Assembly (NCBI GenBank): GCA_026931325.1
Contig: JAIXLO010000126.1
Location: 83,617 to 147,616 of the forward strand
Source of the DNA: Chitinophagales bacterium
GTDB lineage: Bacteria; Bacteroidota; Bacteroidia; Chitinophagales; Chitinophagaceae
Length of the DNA: 64,000 nucleotides
Reading direction: 5' to 3'
Part shown: in pieces, positions 1-8,735 of the stretch
Layout of the letters: each line of letters begins with the position of its first letter
Numbering within the stretch: position 1 is the first letter of the stretch
Program-made: the position numbers and the translations under genes
Notes under the pieces: generated by a model
The model's database searches: none
What the model saw: the letters and a program-made list of their open reading frames with translations, nothing else
Told to the model about the DNA's origin: nothing

Positions 1-1664
1 AAAGCACAACATCAGTAAAAAGCAAACAAATAATTTTTTCAACAAAAGATAATAAAAGACAAATACCTTTTGAGTTTTCTACTTCTATCTTTTCTTTTAA
101 AAACAAAAAGTATTTACTCTGTGTTTTAAGAGATGTTACAGAAAGGTTGGAATATGAAAAAAATATTGAAAAAGTTACTAATCAACTATATCATTTAATT
201 AATAATATTGATGATGTTTATGCCATTTACAATCTTATACAAAATAAATATGAGTTTGTAAGCGATAATGTAGAAGGCTTATATGGTTGTAGTAAGGAAG
301 ATTTTATTTCGAGTGGATATTATTGGAAGGAAGTAATACATAAAGATGATTATGCAAGCATTGTAAAACAAACAGATGAAATTATAAAATCTAAAACCAA
401 AGGAGAATTTTTTTATCGTATTTCTACTCCAGTTGGTGAAACAAAAATGTTATTAGAAAAAATTTCTGTTGCAGTAAATAAAAAAGGGAAAGCAGAAAGA
501 TTATACATTGTAAAATCCGATTATACACATATAGAAAAAGCAGAGCAAAGCCTTATTGAAAGTGAACGTAAGTTTCGCTTTATATCAGAAAATATTTCTG
601 ATTTTATTTCTATCTTGGATAATGATGGAAGATTTTTATATGCTTCTCCTTCAGCAGAAAAAGTAATAGGCTATAATTCTGAAGAACTGATAGGTAAAAA
701 CTTCATTTATTTTATTCATCCAGATGATGCAACTTCTATTATTGAAAATGCTTTAGAAAAAATAGTTTTTGATAAAGAAGAAGCAAAACATAGATACAGA
801 ATATTAGCAAAAAATAATACTTACTATTGGGTAGAAACTTATTTTAAACCAATTATTGATGCTACCAATGTTACAAGCTCTATTATTACAAGCACAAGAG
901 ATGTAACAGAAACACAGCAACTGATGCATGAATTACAACAATCATTAGTAAAAGAAAGAGAGTTAAATGAACTTCGTTCACAATTTGTATCAATGGCATC
1001 GCATCAATTTCGTACACCTTTAACTGTTATACAAAGTGGAATTGAATTGATGGAAATTTATTTAGAAGGCTTAACAGAACAACAACAAGCTCCCTTTAAA
1101 AAACAATTTAAAAAAATTAATACCGAAGTTACAAGGCTTCAAGATTTAATGACTGATGTTTTAGTTTTAGGAAGAAATGAAGCACAAAGAACTCCTTTTG
1201 TACCAGAAGAAGCAGACCTTGTTTTATTTTGTAAGGAACTAATTGAAAGCAGATATAATAATAGATATTCTAATGAAAGAAAAGTAATTTTATATGTTTT
1301 TGGAAAGGAACAAAAAATATTTTTTGATAAAAAATTATTAGACCATTCCTTAGAAAATATTTTAAACAATGCTTATAAATATTCTGAACAAGGAGAAATA
1401 AAAATGTCTATTACATTTGAATTTGATAGTGTAAAAATTTCTATACAAGATAAAGGAATAGGCATTCCTCCAAACGATTTAGAAAATTTATTTCAACCAT
1501 TTTACAGAGCTTCTAATACATCAGAAATTGAAGGAACAGGGTTAGGGTTACCTATTGTAAAAGAATTTATAGATAAACACAATGGACAAATTTTTGTAGA
1601 AAGTGAAGTTAATAAGGGTACAACTGTAAATATTATATTACCTTTAAAAAACAAATCCCAATAA
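1..1664 (+). CDS. PAS-domain sensor histidine kinase, 5' end outside the window
   Basis: The reading frame is open to the left edge. The 48 codons before the TTG at 147 read into a PAS/PAC ending (RDVTERLEYE), so TTG 147 is not the true start and the gene is cut by the window. Two further PAS domains lie at about residues 15-125 and 140-260 counted from 147. A HisKA domain follows with SMASHQFRTPL (phospho-acceptor H286 in that numbering) and a HATPase domain with ENILNNAYKYS (N box), DKGIGI and GTGLGLPIV. No membrane segment is visible in the part shown, so sensing is probably by the PAS domains, possibly cytoplasmic. A receiver-kinase hybrid starts 13 bp downstream and is the obvious phosphotransfer partner (inference). 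The signal is unknown. Confidence 0.93.
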   Translation, partial: STTSVKSKQIIFSTKDNKRQIPFEFSTSIFSFKNKKYLLCVLRDVTERLEYEKNIEKVTNQLYHLINNIDDVYAIYNLIQNKYEFVSDNVEGLYGCSKEDFISSGYYWKEVIHKDDYASIVKQTDEIIKSKTKGEFFYRISTPVGETKMLLEKISVAVNKKGKAERLYIVKSDYTHIEKAEQSLIESERKFRFISENISDFISILDNDGRFLYASPSAEKVIGYNSEELIGKNFIYFIHPDDATSIIENALEKIVFDKEEAKHRYRILAKNNTYYWVETYFKPIIDATNVTSSIITSTRDVTETQQLMHELQQSLVKERELNELRSQFVSMASHQFRTPLTVIQSGIELMEIYLEGLTEQQQAPFKKQFKKINTEVTRLQDLMTDVLVLGRNEAQRTPFVPEEADLVLFCKELIESRYNNRYSNERKVILYVFGKEQKIFFDKKLLDHSLENILNNAYKYSEQGEIKMSITFEFDSVKISIQDKGIGIPPNDLENLFQPFYRASNTSEIEGTGLGLPIVKEFIDKHNGQIFVESEVNKGTTVNIILPLKNKSQ

Positions 1665-1677
1665 AAATATCATAACT

Positions 1678-2790
1678 ATGAATACTCGTTTCAAAATTTT
1701 AGTAATTGAAGACGAAGATAATATAAGAGAAAATATTCAAGAGCTTTTAGAAGCAAAAGGATATACTGTTCGTTCAGCTCCTAATGGAAAACAAGGCATT
1801 TTAGAAGCAATAGATTTTAGACCTCATTTAATTCTTTGCGATATTATGATGCCAAAAATGGATGGCTTTAAAGTATTAGAATACATAAGAAAAACAAGCA
1901 TTGTACAAAATACTCCATTTATTTTTCTTACAGCAAAAATTGATAGATCTGATGTAAGACAAGGAATGGAATTAGGTGCAGATGATTATTTAACTAAACC
2001 ATTCTCATCAAAAGATTTAATCTCTGCCATAGAAGCAAGATTAAAAAAACACCAAAAAATTATTGACGAATATTCAAAAGTAAAACATGAATTAGATACT
2101 ACTGTTTTTGCTACTTATTATCATGAATTTAATACGCCATTACATGGCATTATTGGAGGATTAAATTTATTACTTAATGCAAGAACTTCGTTTAATGATG
2201 ACCAAGTACAAGAATTATTATACTCAATTTTAAAATCAGGATTAAGGCTTAATCATTCTTTAGCTAACCTTATGCTATTTGAAGAAATAAGAAGAGCTGA
2301 AGTTCATACAGAATTGTTGAGTATGTTTAATTCAGGTAGTACTTCTGGTAATTGGGCAACAAGAATTCAAACAGAATTAGAAACTTTGGCAAATGAAATT
2401 TATAACAGAAAAGAAGATTTAATATTTGATATGCAGTCTGTAGATGTGCATATTAGCCCAGAATACTTGTTAAGAATAATTGTAGAACTTACTGATAATG
2501 CCTTTAAATTTTCAACCAAAGGACAAAAAGTTATTGTATCAGGAAAAGCTGTAGATGAAAATTATGTAATTGAAATAAAAGATAAGGGAAAAGGATTTGC
2601 TTTAACAGATAATAATGATATTATTCCTTTCAAACAATTTAATCGTTCAAAGTTTGAACAACAAGGCCTGGGCATTGGTTTATATTTAGTAAAAAAATTA
2701 GTTGAGCTAAATAGCGGAGATTTAAAAATAAATTCAAAAGAAAATGAAGGAACTACAGTAACAGTAACACTTTCTTCATTTGGTATATAA
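1678..2790 (+). CDS. Response regulator fused to a histidine-kinase core
   Basis: The protein of 370 aa has an N-terminal receiver domain (residues 5-120) with acceptor D55 in LCDIMMPKMDG and conserved K107 in YLTKPFS. The C-terminal half looks like a kinase: a HisKA-like helix with YYHEFNTPLHG (H149), then a HATPase domain with ELTDNAFKFS, DKGKGF and GLGIGLYLVKKL. There is no DNA-binding output domain. The gene follows the sensor kinase by 13 bp, so the two likely form an operon in which the kinase phosphorylates this receiver and the receiver gates its own kinase module. This REC-first order is the reverse of the usual hybrid kinase. The final output target is not in the window. Confidence 0.9.
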   Translation: MNTRFKILVIEDEDNIRENIQELLEAKGYTVRSAPNGKQGILEAIDFRPHLILCDIMMPKMDGFKVLEYIRKTSIVQNTPFIFLTAKIDRSDVRQGMELGADDYLTKPFSSKDLISAIEARLKKHQKIIDEYSKVKHELDTTVFATYYHEFNTPLHGIIGGLNLLLNARTSFNDDQVQELLYSILKSGLRLNHSLANLMLFEEIRRAEVHTELLSMFNSGSTSGNWATRIQTELETLANEIYNRKEDLIFDMQSVDVHISPEYLLRIIVELTDNAFKFSTKGQKVIVSGKAVDENYVIEIKDKGKGFALTDNNDIIPFKQFNRSKFEQQGLGIGLYLVKKLVELNSGDLKINSKENEGTTVTVTLSSFGI

Positions 2791-2853
2791 TAATTTTTCT
2801 TTTACTAATACGATTTATTTTTAGCTGAAATTTTTCACAGCTATCTTCGTATT

Positions 2854-3897
2854 ATGTATTCTATTCTAAGATGTTTTTTATTTTGTTTTCCTCCAGAAAC
2901 TGTTCATTATTTTTCTATGAATAGTTTAAAGTTTTTATGCAGAATAAATTTTTTTAAAAAAATTATTGCAAAAAAATTTCAATACACTCATCCCTCATTA
3001 GAAAAAAAAATATGGAACTTAACATTTAAAAATCCTGTAGGACTTGGTGCAGGGTTTGATAAAAACGCAAAATATTTAAGCGAGTTGCAATTATTAGGTT
3101 TTGGCTTTGTAGAAATAGGCACAATAACTCCTTTACCTCAAGCAGGGAATAATAAACCAAGACTTTTTCGTTTGATGAAAGATAAGGCTATTATAAACAG
3201 AATGGGCTTTAATAATGATGGAGTACAAGCAATAAAATACAGATTAATTGAGTGGAGAAAAAATAATTCAACTTCTAACTTAATTATTGGAGGCAATATT
3301 GGAAAAAATAAAATTACCCCTAATGAAGATGCTTGGAAAGATTATGAAATTTGTTTTAATGAATTATTTGATTATGTAGATTATTTTGTAGTAAATGTTA
3401 GTAGCCCTAATACACCAGGGTTAAGAGCTTTACAGGAAAAAGACGCTCTAAAAAAAATATTAGAAAATTTACAAAATATTAATCAACAAAAAAAATATCC
3501 CAAACCATTATTATTAAAAATTGCCCCTGATTTAACTAAAGAACAATTAGATGATATTGTTGAATTAAGTATAAAAACAAAACTTAATGGGCTTGTTGCA
3601 ACCAATACAACTATTGAAAGAAATAAATTACAAACTGATAAAAATAAAATTGAAAAAATTGGCTCAGGGGGTTTAAGTGGAAAGCCACTAACAAAAAAAA
3701 GCACAGAAATAATACAGTACTTAGCTAAACAATTAAATAATCAAATACCCATAATTGCAAGCGGTGGAATTTTTTCTGCTATTGATGCAAAAGAAAAATT
3801 AAATGTTGGAGCAATATTTGTTCAAGTATGGACAGGTTTTATATATGAAGGCCCATCTATTGTAAAAAATATTTGTAGAGGGTTAAAAAATGAGTAA
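2854..3897 (+). CDS. pyrD: Dihydroorotate dehydrogenase (quinone), class 2
   Basis: Oxidises dihydroorotate to orotate in pyrimidine synthesis, passing electrons through FMN to the quinone pool at the inner face of the cytoplasmic membrane. The 347-aa length and the N-terminal helical stretch (residues 1-40) that precedes the barrel fit the membrane-associated class 2 enzymes. Family signatures are GLGAGFDKNAKY, EIGTITPLPQAGN with NRMGFNNDG, NVSSPNTPG (carrying the class 2 catalytic serine) and the FMN-phosphate region IIASGGIFSA. The gene is convergent with mnmE only 12 bp away, with no clear terminator between them. Confidence 0.97.
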   Translation: MYSILRCFLFCFPPETVHYFSMNSLKFLCRINFFKKIIAKKFQYTHPSLEKKIWNLTFKNPVGLGAGFDKNAKYLSELQLLGFGFVEIGTITPLPQAGNNKPRLFRLMKDKAIINRMGFNNDGVQAIKYRLIEWRKNNSTSNLIIGGNIGKNKITPNEDAWKDYEICFNELFDYVDYFVVNVSSPNTPGLRALQEKDALKKILENLQNINQQKKYPKPLLLKIAPDLTKEQLDDIVELSIKTKLNGLVATNTTIERNKLQTDKNKIEKIGSGGLSGKPLTKKSTEIIQYLAKQLNNQIPIIASGGIFSAIDAKEKLNVGAIFVQVWTGFIYEGPSIVKNICRGLKNE

Positions 3898-3909
3898 GTA
3901 GGAATAATT

Positions 3910-5268
3910 TTACTTTCCGATACAAAATTTTCTAAAGATGAAATCTAACTGATCTTCTGTTGTAACTTCACCTGTGATAGTTCCTAAATAGTGCAAGGCT
4001 TGTCTAATATCTAATGCTAATAAATCGCCAGGAATATTTTCCTGTAATCCTTTTTGCACATCTTCTAATGATTGCTCTAATTTTTGCAAAGCTTCAAAAT
4101 GCCTTGTGTTTGTTACAAGTGTGCTTTCTATATTTATTTCACCACCTATAGTCTTTTGTAATAATTGCTTTTTGAGTTGTTCAATATTTTTATGATGTTT
4201 TGCTGAAATAAAAATTGTGTTCTCATTTTTATAAGTATCATTAACTAAATCCGCCTTGTTAGCAATAAGTATAAAAGGTTTTTGCAGAGATTGTAACCAT
4301 TGTTTTTCTTCTGATAAATCATTTGTATTGGTTACATCATAAATGTATAAAATAATATCGGCTTGTTCTGCTTTTTGCAAACTTTTACCAACACCAATTG
4401 TTTCAATATCATCAGAAGTATGTTTTCTAATTCCAGCAGTATCAATTAATCTAAATAAAATGCCATCAATATTTAAAACCTCTTCAATTGTATCTCTTGT
4501 TGTTCCTGCAATTTCACTTACAATAGCTCTATCTTCATTAAGCAAAGCATTTAATAAAGTACTTTTTCCTGCGTTGGGTTTTCCAATAATGGCAACTTGT
4601 ACACCATTTTTTACAACATTTCCTAATTTAAATGAGCGTAAAAGTTTTAAAGTTGTTTGTTGTATTTGATTTATGAGTTGATAAAACTGTGTTCTGTCTG
4701 CAAACTCAACATCTTCTTGAGAAAAATCTAACTCTAATTCAATTAATGCAGAAAATTTTATTAACTCTTCTCTTAATACAGATAATTCTTTTGAAAAGCC
4801 ACCACGAATATTTTTTAAAGCAGCATCTCTTCCTGCTTTTGTATTACTTGCAATAACATCTGCTACAGCCTCTGCTTGAGTTAAATCTAACTTACCATTT
4901 AAAAAAGCTCTTTGTGTAAATTCTCCTGCTTGTGCTGTTCTACAGCCAGCTTCAATTAATGCTTCAATTATTTTTTCTTGAATAAATGCCGAACCATGAC
5001 AACTAATTTCTACAACATCTTCTCCTGTATAAGACTTTGGTGCTTTAAATAATCCTACTACAACTTCATCTAAAATTTCTTCCTTATTTTTTAAAATTCC
5101 TACATGTAAAGTATGTGTATTTTGATCTGATAATTTTTTAGAAGGAAATAAAGTATCAACAAAAGTTATTGCTTTTTTACCACTTACTCTAATAACACCA
5201 ATAGCCCCAATTCCTTGAGGTGTTGCAAGAGCTACAATAGTATCGTTCCAGCCTAACAATTTTGCCAT
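3910..5268 (-). CDS. mnmE: tRNA uridine-5-carboxymethylaminomethyl GTPase MnmE
   Basis: A GTPase that, with MnmG, modifies the wobble uridine (position 34) of certain tRNAs. The 452-aa product has the full layout: N-terminal folate-binding domain (1-120), helical domain, an inserted G domain with P-loop GKPNAGKS (229-236), DTAGIR (276-281) and NKAD, and the C-terminal catalytic motif CIGK as its last four residues. The start MAKLLGWNDTIVALATPQG is supported by alignment to the usual N-terminus. No mnmG is present in the window. The gene stands alone on the minus strand. Confidence 0.98.
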   Translation of the reverse strand: MAKLLGWNDTIVALATPQGIGAIGVIRVSGKKAITFVDTLFPSKKLSDQNTHTLHVGILKNKEEILDEVVVGLFKAPKSYTGEDVVEISCHGSAFIQEKIIEALIEAGCRTAQAGEFTQRAFLNGKLDLTQAEAVADVIASNTKAGRDAALKNIRGGFSKELSVLREELIKFSALIELELDFSQEDVEFADRTQFYQLINQIQQTTLKLLRSFKLGNVVKNGVQVAIIGKPNAGKSTLLNALLNEDRAIVSEIAGTTRDTIEEVLNIDGILFRLIDTAGIRKHTSDDIETIGVGKSLQKAEQADIILYIYDVTNTNDLSEEKQWLQSLQKPFILIANKADLVNDTYKNENTIFISAKHHKNIEQLKKQLLQKTIGGEINIESTLVTNTRHFEALQKLEQSLEDVQKGLQENIPGDLLALDIRQALHYLGTITGEVTTEDQLDFIFRKFCIGK

Positions 5269-5350
5269 AACACTTTATTTATTGCGAAAATAAAGTAAGA
5301 TGTTTACTTCAAATTATATAATTAAATTGCAGCCCTAATTATTATTTGTT

Positions 5351-6130
5351 ATGCCATATCAAACATTACTTACAGAATTAGAAAATGGAATACTTACTGT
5401 AACTATTAACAGACCAGATAAATTAAATGCCTTGAATAAAGAAGTGTTTAATGATTTAGATGAATTATTAAAAGATATTTATTCAAATACTCAAATACAA
5501 TCTGTAATTATTACAGGCTCTGGTAATAAAGCATTTGTTGCAGGTGCAGATATTACAGAGTTTGGAAATTTAAGTGTAGAACAAGGAAAACAATTAGCTA
5601 AAAGAGGACAAGATGTTTTTAATAGAATTGAAAATAGCCCCAAACCAATTATTGCATGTGTAAATGGTTTTGCTTTAGGAGGAGGTTGTGAATTAGCTAT
5701 GGCTTGTCATTTTCGTATTGCTTCGGAAAATGCAAAATTTGGTCAGCCCGAAGTTAATTTAGGTTTAATACCAGGTTATGGAGGCACACAACGTTTAGCA
5801 CAACTTATTGGCAAAGGCAGAGCTATTGAACTATTAATTAGTGCCAATATGATAAATGCTGCTACAGCTTTACAATTTGGGCTTGTAAATTATGTAGTAC
5901 CACAAGAAGAATTATTAAATAAAGCAAAAAGTATTTTACAAACTATAAATACTAAAGCTCCTTTAGCAGTTGCAGCTTGCATAAAAGCAGCTAATGCAGT
6001 TTGGAATGAAACCAAAAATGGGTTTAATGAAGAAATTGATTTATTTGGAGATTGTTTTGGTACAGAAGATATGAAAGAAGGAACAAATGCTTTTTTAGAA
6101 AAAAGAACTGCTAATTTTAAAGGGAAATAG
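5351..6130 (+). CDS. Enoyl-CoA hydratase (crotonase family)
   Basis: A 259-aa crotonase-fold enzyme, expected to hydrate trans-2-enoyl-CoA to 3-hydroxyacyl-CoA in fatty acid or related acyl-CoA breakdown. Both catalytic glutamates are present: E114 in GGGCELAMA and E134 in FGQPEVNLGLIPG. The oxyanion-hole regions AFVAGADI and FALGGG are also visible, and GYGGTQRL follows. It is divergent from mnmE with an 82-bp gap that must hold both promoters, and it precedes acpP-fabF-rnc. The exact physiological acyl-CoA cannot be read from sequence. It differs from the crotonase homologue at 60.5 kb, which lacks the first glutamate. Confidence 0.93.
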   Translation: MPYQTLLTELENGILTVTINRPDKLNALNKEVFNDLDELLKDIYSNTQIQSVIITGSGNKAFVAGADITEFGNLSVEQGKQLAKRGQDVFNRIENSPKPIIACVNGFALGGGCELAMACHFRIASENAKFGQPEVNLGLIPGYGGTQRLAQLIGKGRAIELLISANMINAATALQFGLVNYVVPQEELLNKAKSILQTINTKAPLAVAACIKAANAVWNETKNGFNEEIDLFGDCFGTEDMKEGTNAFLEKRTANFKGK

Positions 6131-6191
6131 AAATTTTAGCTTTAAGAGGTATTATATTAAAAAAAATTGGCAAAAGAAAAATATTAATCAT

Positions 6192-6221
6192 TTTGTAATT
6201 AAATCAAAAACTCTATTTTTG
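6192..6221 (+). promoter_or_regulatory. acpP promoter, Bacteroidota type
   Basis: A TTTG at 6192-6195 and TATTTTTG at 6214-6221 are separated by 18 bp. This matches the Bacteroidota -33/-7 consensus (TTTG, then TAnnTTTG with 17-23 bp spacing). It lies 24 bp before the acpP start. Confidence 0.65.
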
Positions 6222-6245
6222 CCATTGTAACTAAAACTTATAATA

Positions 6246-6482
6246 ATGTCAGACATTGCAACAAGAGTAAAAAAAATCATCGTAGATAAGTTAGGTGTAG
6301 ATGAAGCAGAAGTTACAACAGAAGCTTCTTTCACTAACGATTTAGGTGCTGATTCTTTAGACACAGTTGAATTAATTATGGAATTTGAAAAAGAATTCAA
6401 CATCTCTATTCCTGATGAACAAGCTGAAACTATAACAACTGTTGGACAGGCTGTAGCTTATTTGGAAGAACATGCCAAATAA
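6246..6482 (+). CDS. acpP: Acyl carrier protein
   Basis: A small acidic four-helix protein (78 aa) that carries growing acyl chains on a phosphopantetheine arm during fatty acid synthesis. The attachment serine is S37 in the signature [15 protein letters not shown]. Length and the acidic helix II match type II FAS ACPs. It has its own promoter and is followed by a strong hairpin terminator, so it is probably expressed mostly as an abundant separate transcript, upstream of fabF as in many bacteria. Confidence 0.98.
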   Translation: MSDIATRVKKIIVDKLGVDEAEVTTEASFTNDLGADSLDTVELIMEFEKEFNISIPDEQAETITTVGQAVAYLEEHAK

Positions 6483-6517
6483 GAATTTCCCAAAAAACTA
6501 GATCAAATTTTTAATTC

Positions 6518-6560
6518 CGCCAATCAAAAACTTTTAGTAGAGATTGGCGGCTTTGTTTTA
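6518..6560 (+). terminator. Intrinsic terminator after acpP
   Basis: Perfect 9-bp stem CCGCCAATC (6518-6526) with GATTGGCGG (6543-6551), 16-nt loop, followed by CTTTGTTTT. It is unusually GC-rich for this DNA and lies 36 bp after the acpP stop, consistent with separating acpP from fabF. Confidence 0.8.
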
Positions 6561-6667
6561 AATTTTCTTTCAAAAAAGATAGAAATTATCCCTTATTCAT
6601 ATTACTTTCAAAAATATATTTCTTCTAAAAATAATTGTATAAAAACTAATTCAGATTTGTATAACAC

Positions 6668-6675
6668 TATATTTG
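6668..6675 (+). promoter_or_regulatory. Probable -7 element of fabF-rnc
   Basis: TATATTTG matches TAnnTTTG exactly and lies 85 bp before the fabF ATG, downstream of the acpP terminator. No good -33 TTTG is found at the proper distance. Confidence 0.45.
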
Positions 6676-6760
6676 TGCAAAACAATTTCTGCAACTATGT
6701 AATTGTTTTATTTTATTTTTGATACAACTAAAAAATAATAACCAAAACACTTCAAGATAT

Positions 6761-8014
6761 ATGAATTTAAAAAGAGTTGTTGTTACTGGAATGGGAGCTA
6801 TAACACCATTAGGCAATAATTTAGATGATTATTGGAAAAATTTAATTGATGGTGTTTCTGGTGCAGATTTTATTACTGGCTTTAATGCAGAAAAGTTTAG
6901 AACAAAATTTGCCTGCGAAGTAAAAAACTTCAACCCAATAGACTTTTTAGATAAAAAAGAATCTCGTAAAATAGACAGATTTACTCAGTTTGCTTTGGTT
7001 GTTAGTGACCAGGCAATGAAAGATGCTGGTTTATCAAAAGATAATATTAATCCTGATAGAGTAGGAGTGGTTTTTGCAAGTGGTATTGGCGGTTTAATTA
7101 CTTTTCAAAATGAAGTAATTGATTTTGCAAAAGGCGATGGAACTCCACGTTTCAGCCCTTTCTTTATTCCCAAAATGATTTTGGATATAGCAGCAGGACA
7201 TATTAGTATGAGGCACAATTTAAGAGGACCAAACTTTGCAGTTGTTAGTGCATGTGCAAGTAGCACTAATGCAATAATGGATGCTTATAATTTATTACGT
7301 TTAGGAAAAGCTGATGTTATTTTAACAGGAGGAAGTGAAGCTGTTATTAGTGAAGCTGGTATTGGAGGTTTTAATGCAATGAAAGCACTAAGTGAAAGAA
7401 ATGATGATCCTAAAACTGCTTCAAGACCCTATGATAAAGATAGAGATGGCTTTGTAATGGGAGAAGGTGCTGGTATGTTAGTATTAGAAGAATTAGAACA
7501 TGCACTTGCTCGTGGTGCAAAAATTTATGCAGAAATTGCTGGTTGTGGAGCAACTGCAGATGCTTATCATATTACTGCCCCACATCCTGATGGATTAGGT
7601 GCTAAAAATGTAATGTTAGCAGCATTAGAAGATGCTAATATGAAACCAGAAGAAGTTGATTACATCAATACACATGGTACAAGTACACCAATTGGTGATG
7701 GTGCAGAAATAAAAGCTGTAACTGAAGTTTTTGGAGAACATGCTTATAAACTAAATATTAGTTCTACAAAGAGTATGACAGGGCACTGTCTTGGTGCAAC
7801 AGGTGTAATAGAAGCTATTGCTTGTATTATGTCAGTAGTACATAATGTTGTTCCACCAACTATTAATCACTTTACAGATGACCCAGAATTAGACCCTAAA
7901 CTTAATTTTACCTTTAATAAATCACAACAAAGAACAGTGAATGCAGCATTGAGCAATACTTTTGGATTTGGTGGACATAATGCATGTGTTATAGTAAAAA
8001 AGTATAAAGCATAA
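6761..8014 (+). CDS. fabF: 3-oxoacyl-[acyl-carrier-protein] synthase II
   Basis: Condenses malonyl-ACP with acyl-ACP in the elongation step of fatty acid synthesis. The catalytic Cys-His-His triad is visible: C165 in VSACASSTN, H305 in NTHGTSTPIGD and H342 in SMTGHCLGATG, in a 417-aa protein of normal length. I placed the start at the ATG giving MNLKRVVVTGMG; an in-frame upstream extension from a TTG at 6719 adds 14 residues with no family similarity. It follows acpP and is seven bp from rnc, the common acpP-fabF-rnc order. Confidence 0.97.
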   Translation: MNLKRVVVTGMGAITPLGNNLDDYWKNLIDGVSGADFITGFNAEKFRTKFACEVKNFNPIDFLDKKESRKIDRFTQFALVVSDQAMKDAGLSKDNINPDRVGVVFASGIGGLITFQNEVIDFAKGDGTPRFSPFFIPKMILDIAAGHISMRHNLRGPNFAVVSACASSTNAIMDAYNLLRLGKADVILTGGSEAVISEAGIGGFNAMKALSERNDDPKTASRPYDKDRDGFVMGEGAGMLVLEELEHALARGAKIYAEIAGCGATADAYHITAPHPDGLGAKNVMLAALEDANMKPEEVDYINTHGTSTPIGDGAEIKAVTEVFGEHAYKLNISSTKSMTGHCLGATGVIEAIACIMSVVHNVVPPTINHFTDDPELDPKLNFTFNKSQQRTVNAALSNTFGFGGHNACVIVKKYKA

Positions 8015-8021
8015 AAATTCC

Positions 8022-8729
8022 GTGCAACTCTTAAAACAATTTTTCCCTGGATTAAAAAAAACTACTTTTCAAAAGGAGATTGAAAATGTGTTGAATATAA
8101 AGCCAACCAAAAGTCTTCTTTATGTAACTGCATTAACACATAAAAGCATTAAAGATTCTCCAAGTGAAAACAATGAACGTTTAGAATATTTAGGAGATGC
8201 AATACTGGGCTGCATTGTAGCAGATTATTTGTTTAAAAGATATCCTTATAAAGATGAAGGCTTTTTAACAGAAATGCGTAGCAAAATGGTGAATCGTCAA
8301 CAGCTAAATGATATTGCAATAAAAATTGGATTAAAAAAAATTACCCTCTACAATAAATTAGATAATAGCTTACGCAGTAGCCAAATTTTTGGTAATACAT
8401 TGGAGTCTGTTGTTGGTGCTATATATTTAGATAAAGGCTATAAAAAAACACAACAATGGGTATTACAACAAATTGTTATCCCTCACATGTTTGTAGATGA
8501 TTTAGAAGCAATAGATATTAATCTTAAAAATAAATTAATTGGTTGGGCTTCTAAAAATGGCAAAGCTTTATCTTTTGAGGTAGCAGAAGAAAAAGTTTCT
8601 TCTGGTAGAAGAACATTTATTATTCATACCATTTTAGATGGAGAAATTTTATCGCAAGGTATTGGTTATAATAAAAAAGATGCAAGCCAAATAGCAGCAC
8701 AACAAGCTATTGAAAAATTAGGATTGTAA
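8022..8729 (+). CDS. rnc: Ribonuclease III
   Basis: Double-stranded RNA endonuclease used in rRNA and mRNA processing. The 235-aa protein has the RNase III signature NERLEYLGDAILG (residues 51-63), the second acidic cluster near GNTLESVVGAIYLDKG, and a C-terminal dsRNA-binding domain from about residue 164, ending in KKDASQIAAQQAIEKL. Translation appears to start at a GTG 7 bp after fabF, suggesting co-transcription. It converges on lplA with only 6 bp between stop codons; a small 7-bp hairpin (8728-8745) spans the junction. Confidence 0.96.
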   Translation: MQLLKQFFPGLKKTTFQKEIENVLNIKPTKSLLYVTALTHKSIKDSPSENNERLEYLGDAILGCIVADYLFKRYPYKDEGFLTEMRSKMVNRQQLNDIAIKIGLKKITLYNKLDNSLRSSQIFGNTLESVVGAIYLDKGYKKTQQWVLQQIVIPHMFVDDLEAIDINLKNKLIGWASKNGKALSFEVAEEKVSSGRRTFIIHTILDGEILSQGIGYNKKDASQIAAQQAIEKLGL

Positions 8730-8735
8730 TGTTTG

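Noticed and set aside
6719-6760. N-terminal extension of FabF from a TTG
   Set aside because: The 14 extra residues do not belong to the family; the ATG at 6761 gives the normal N-terminus.
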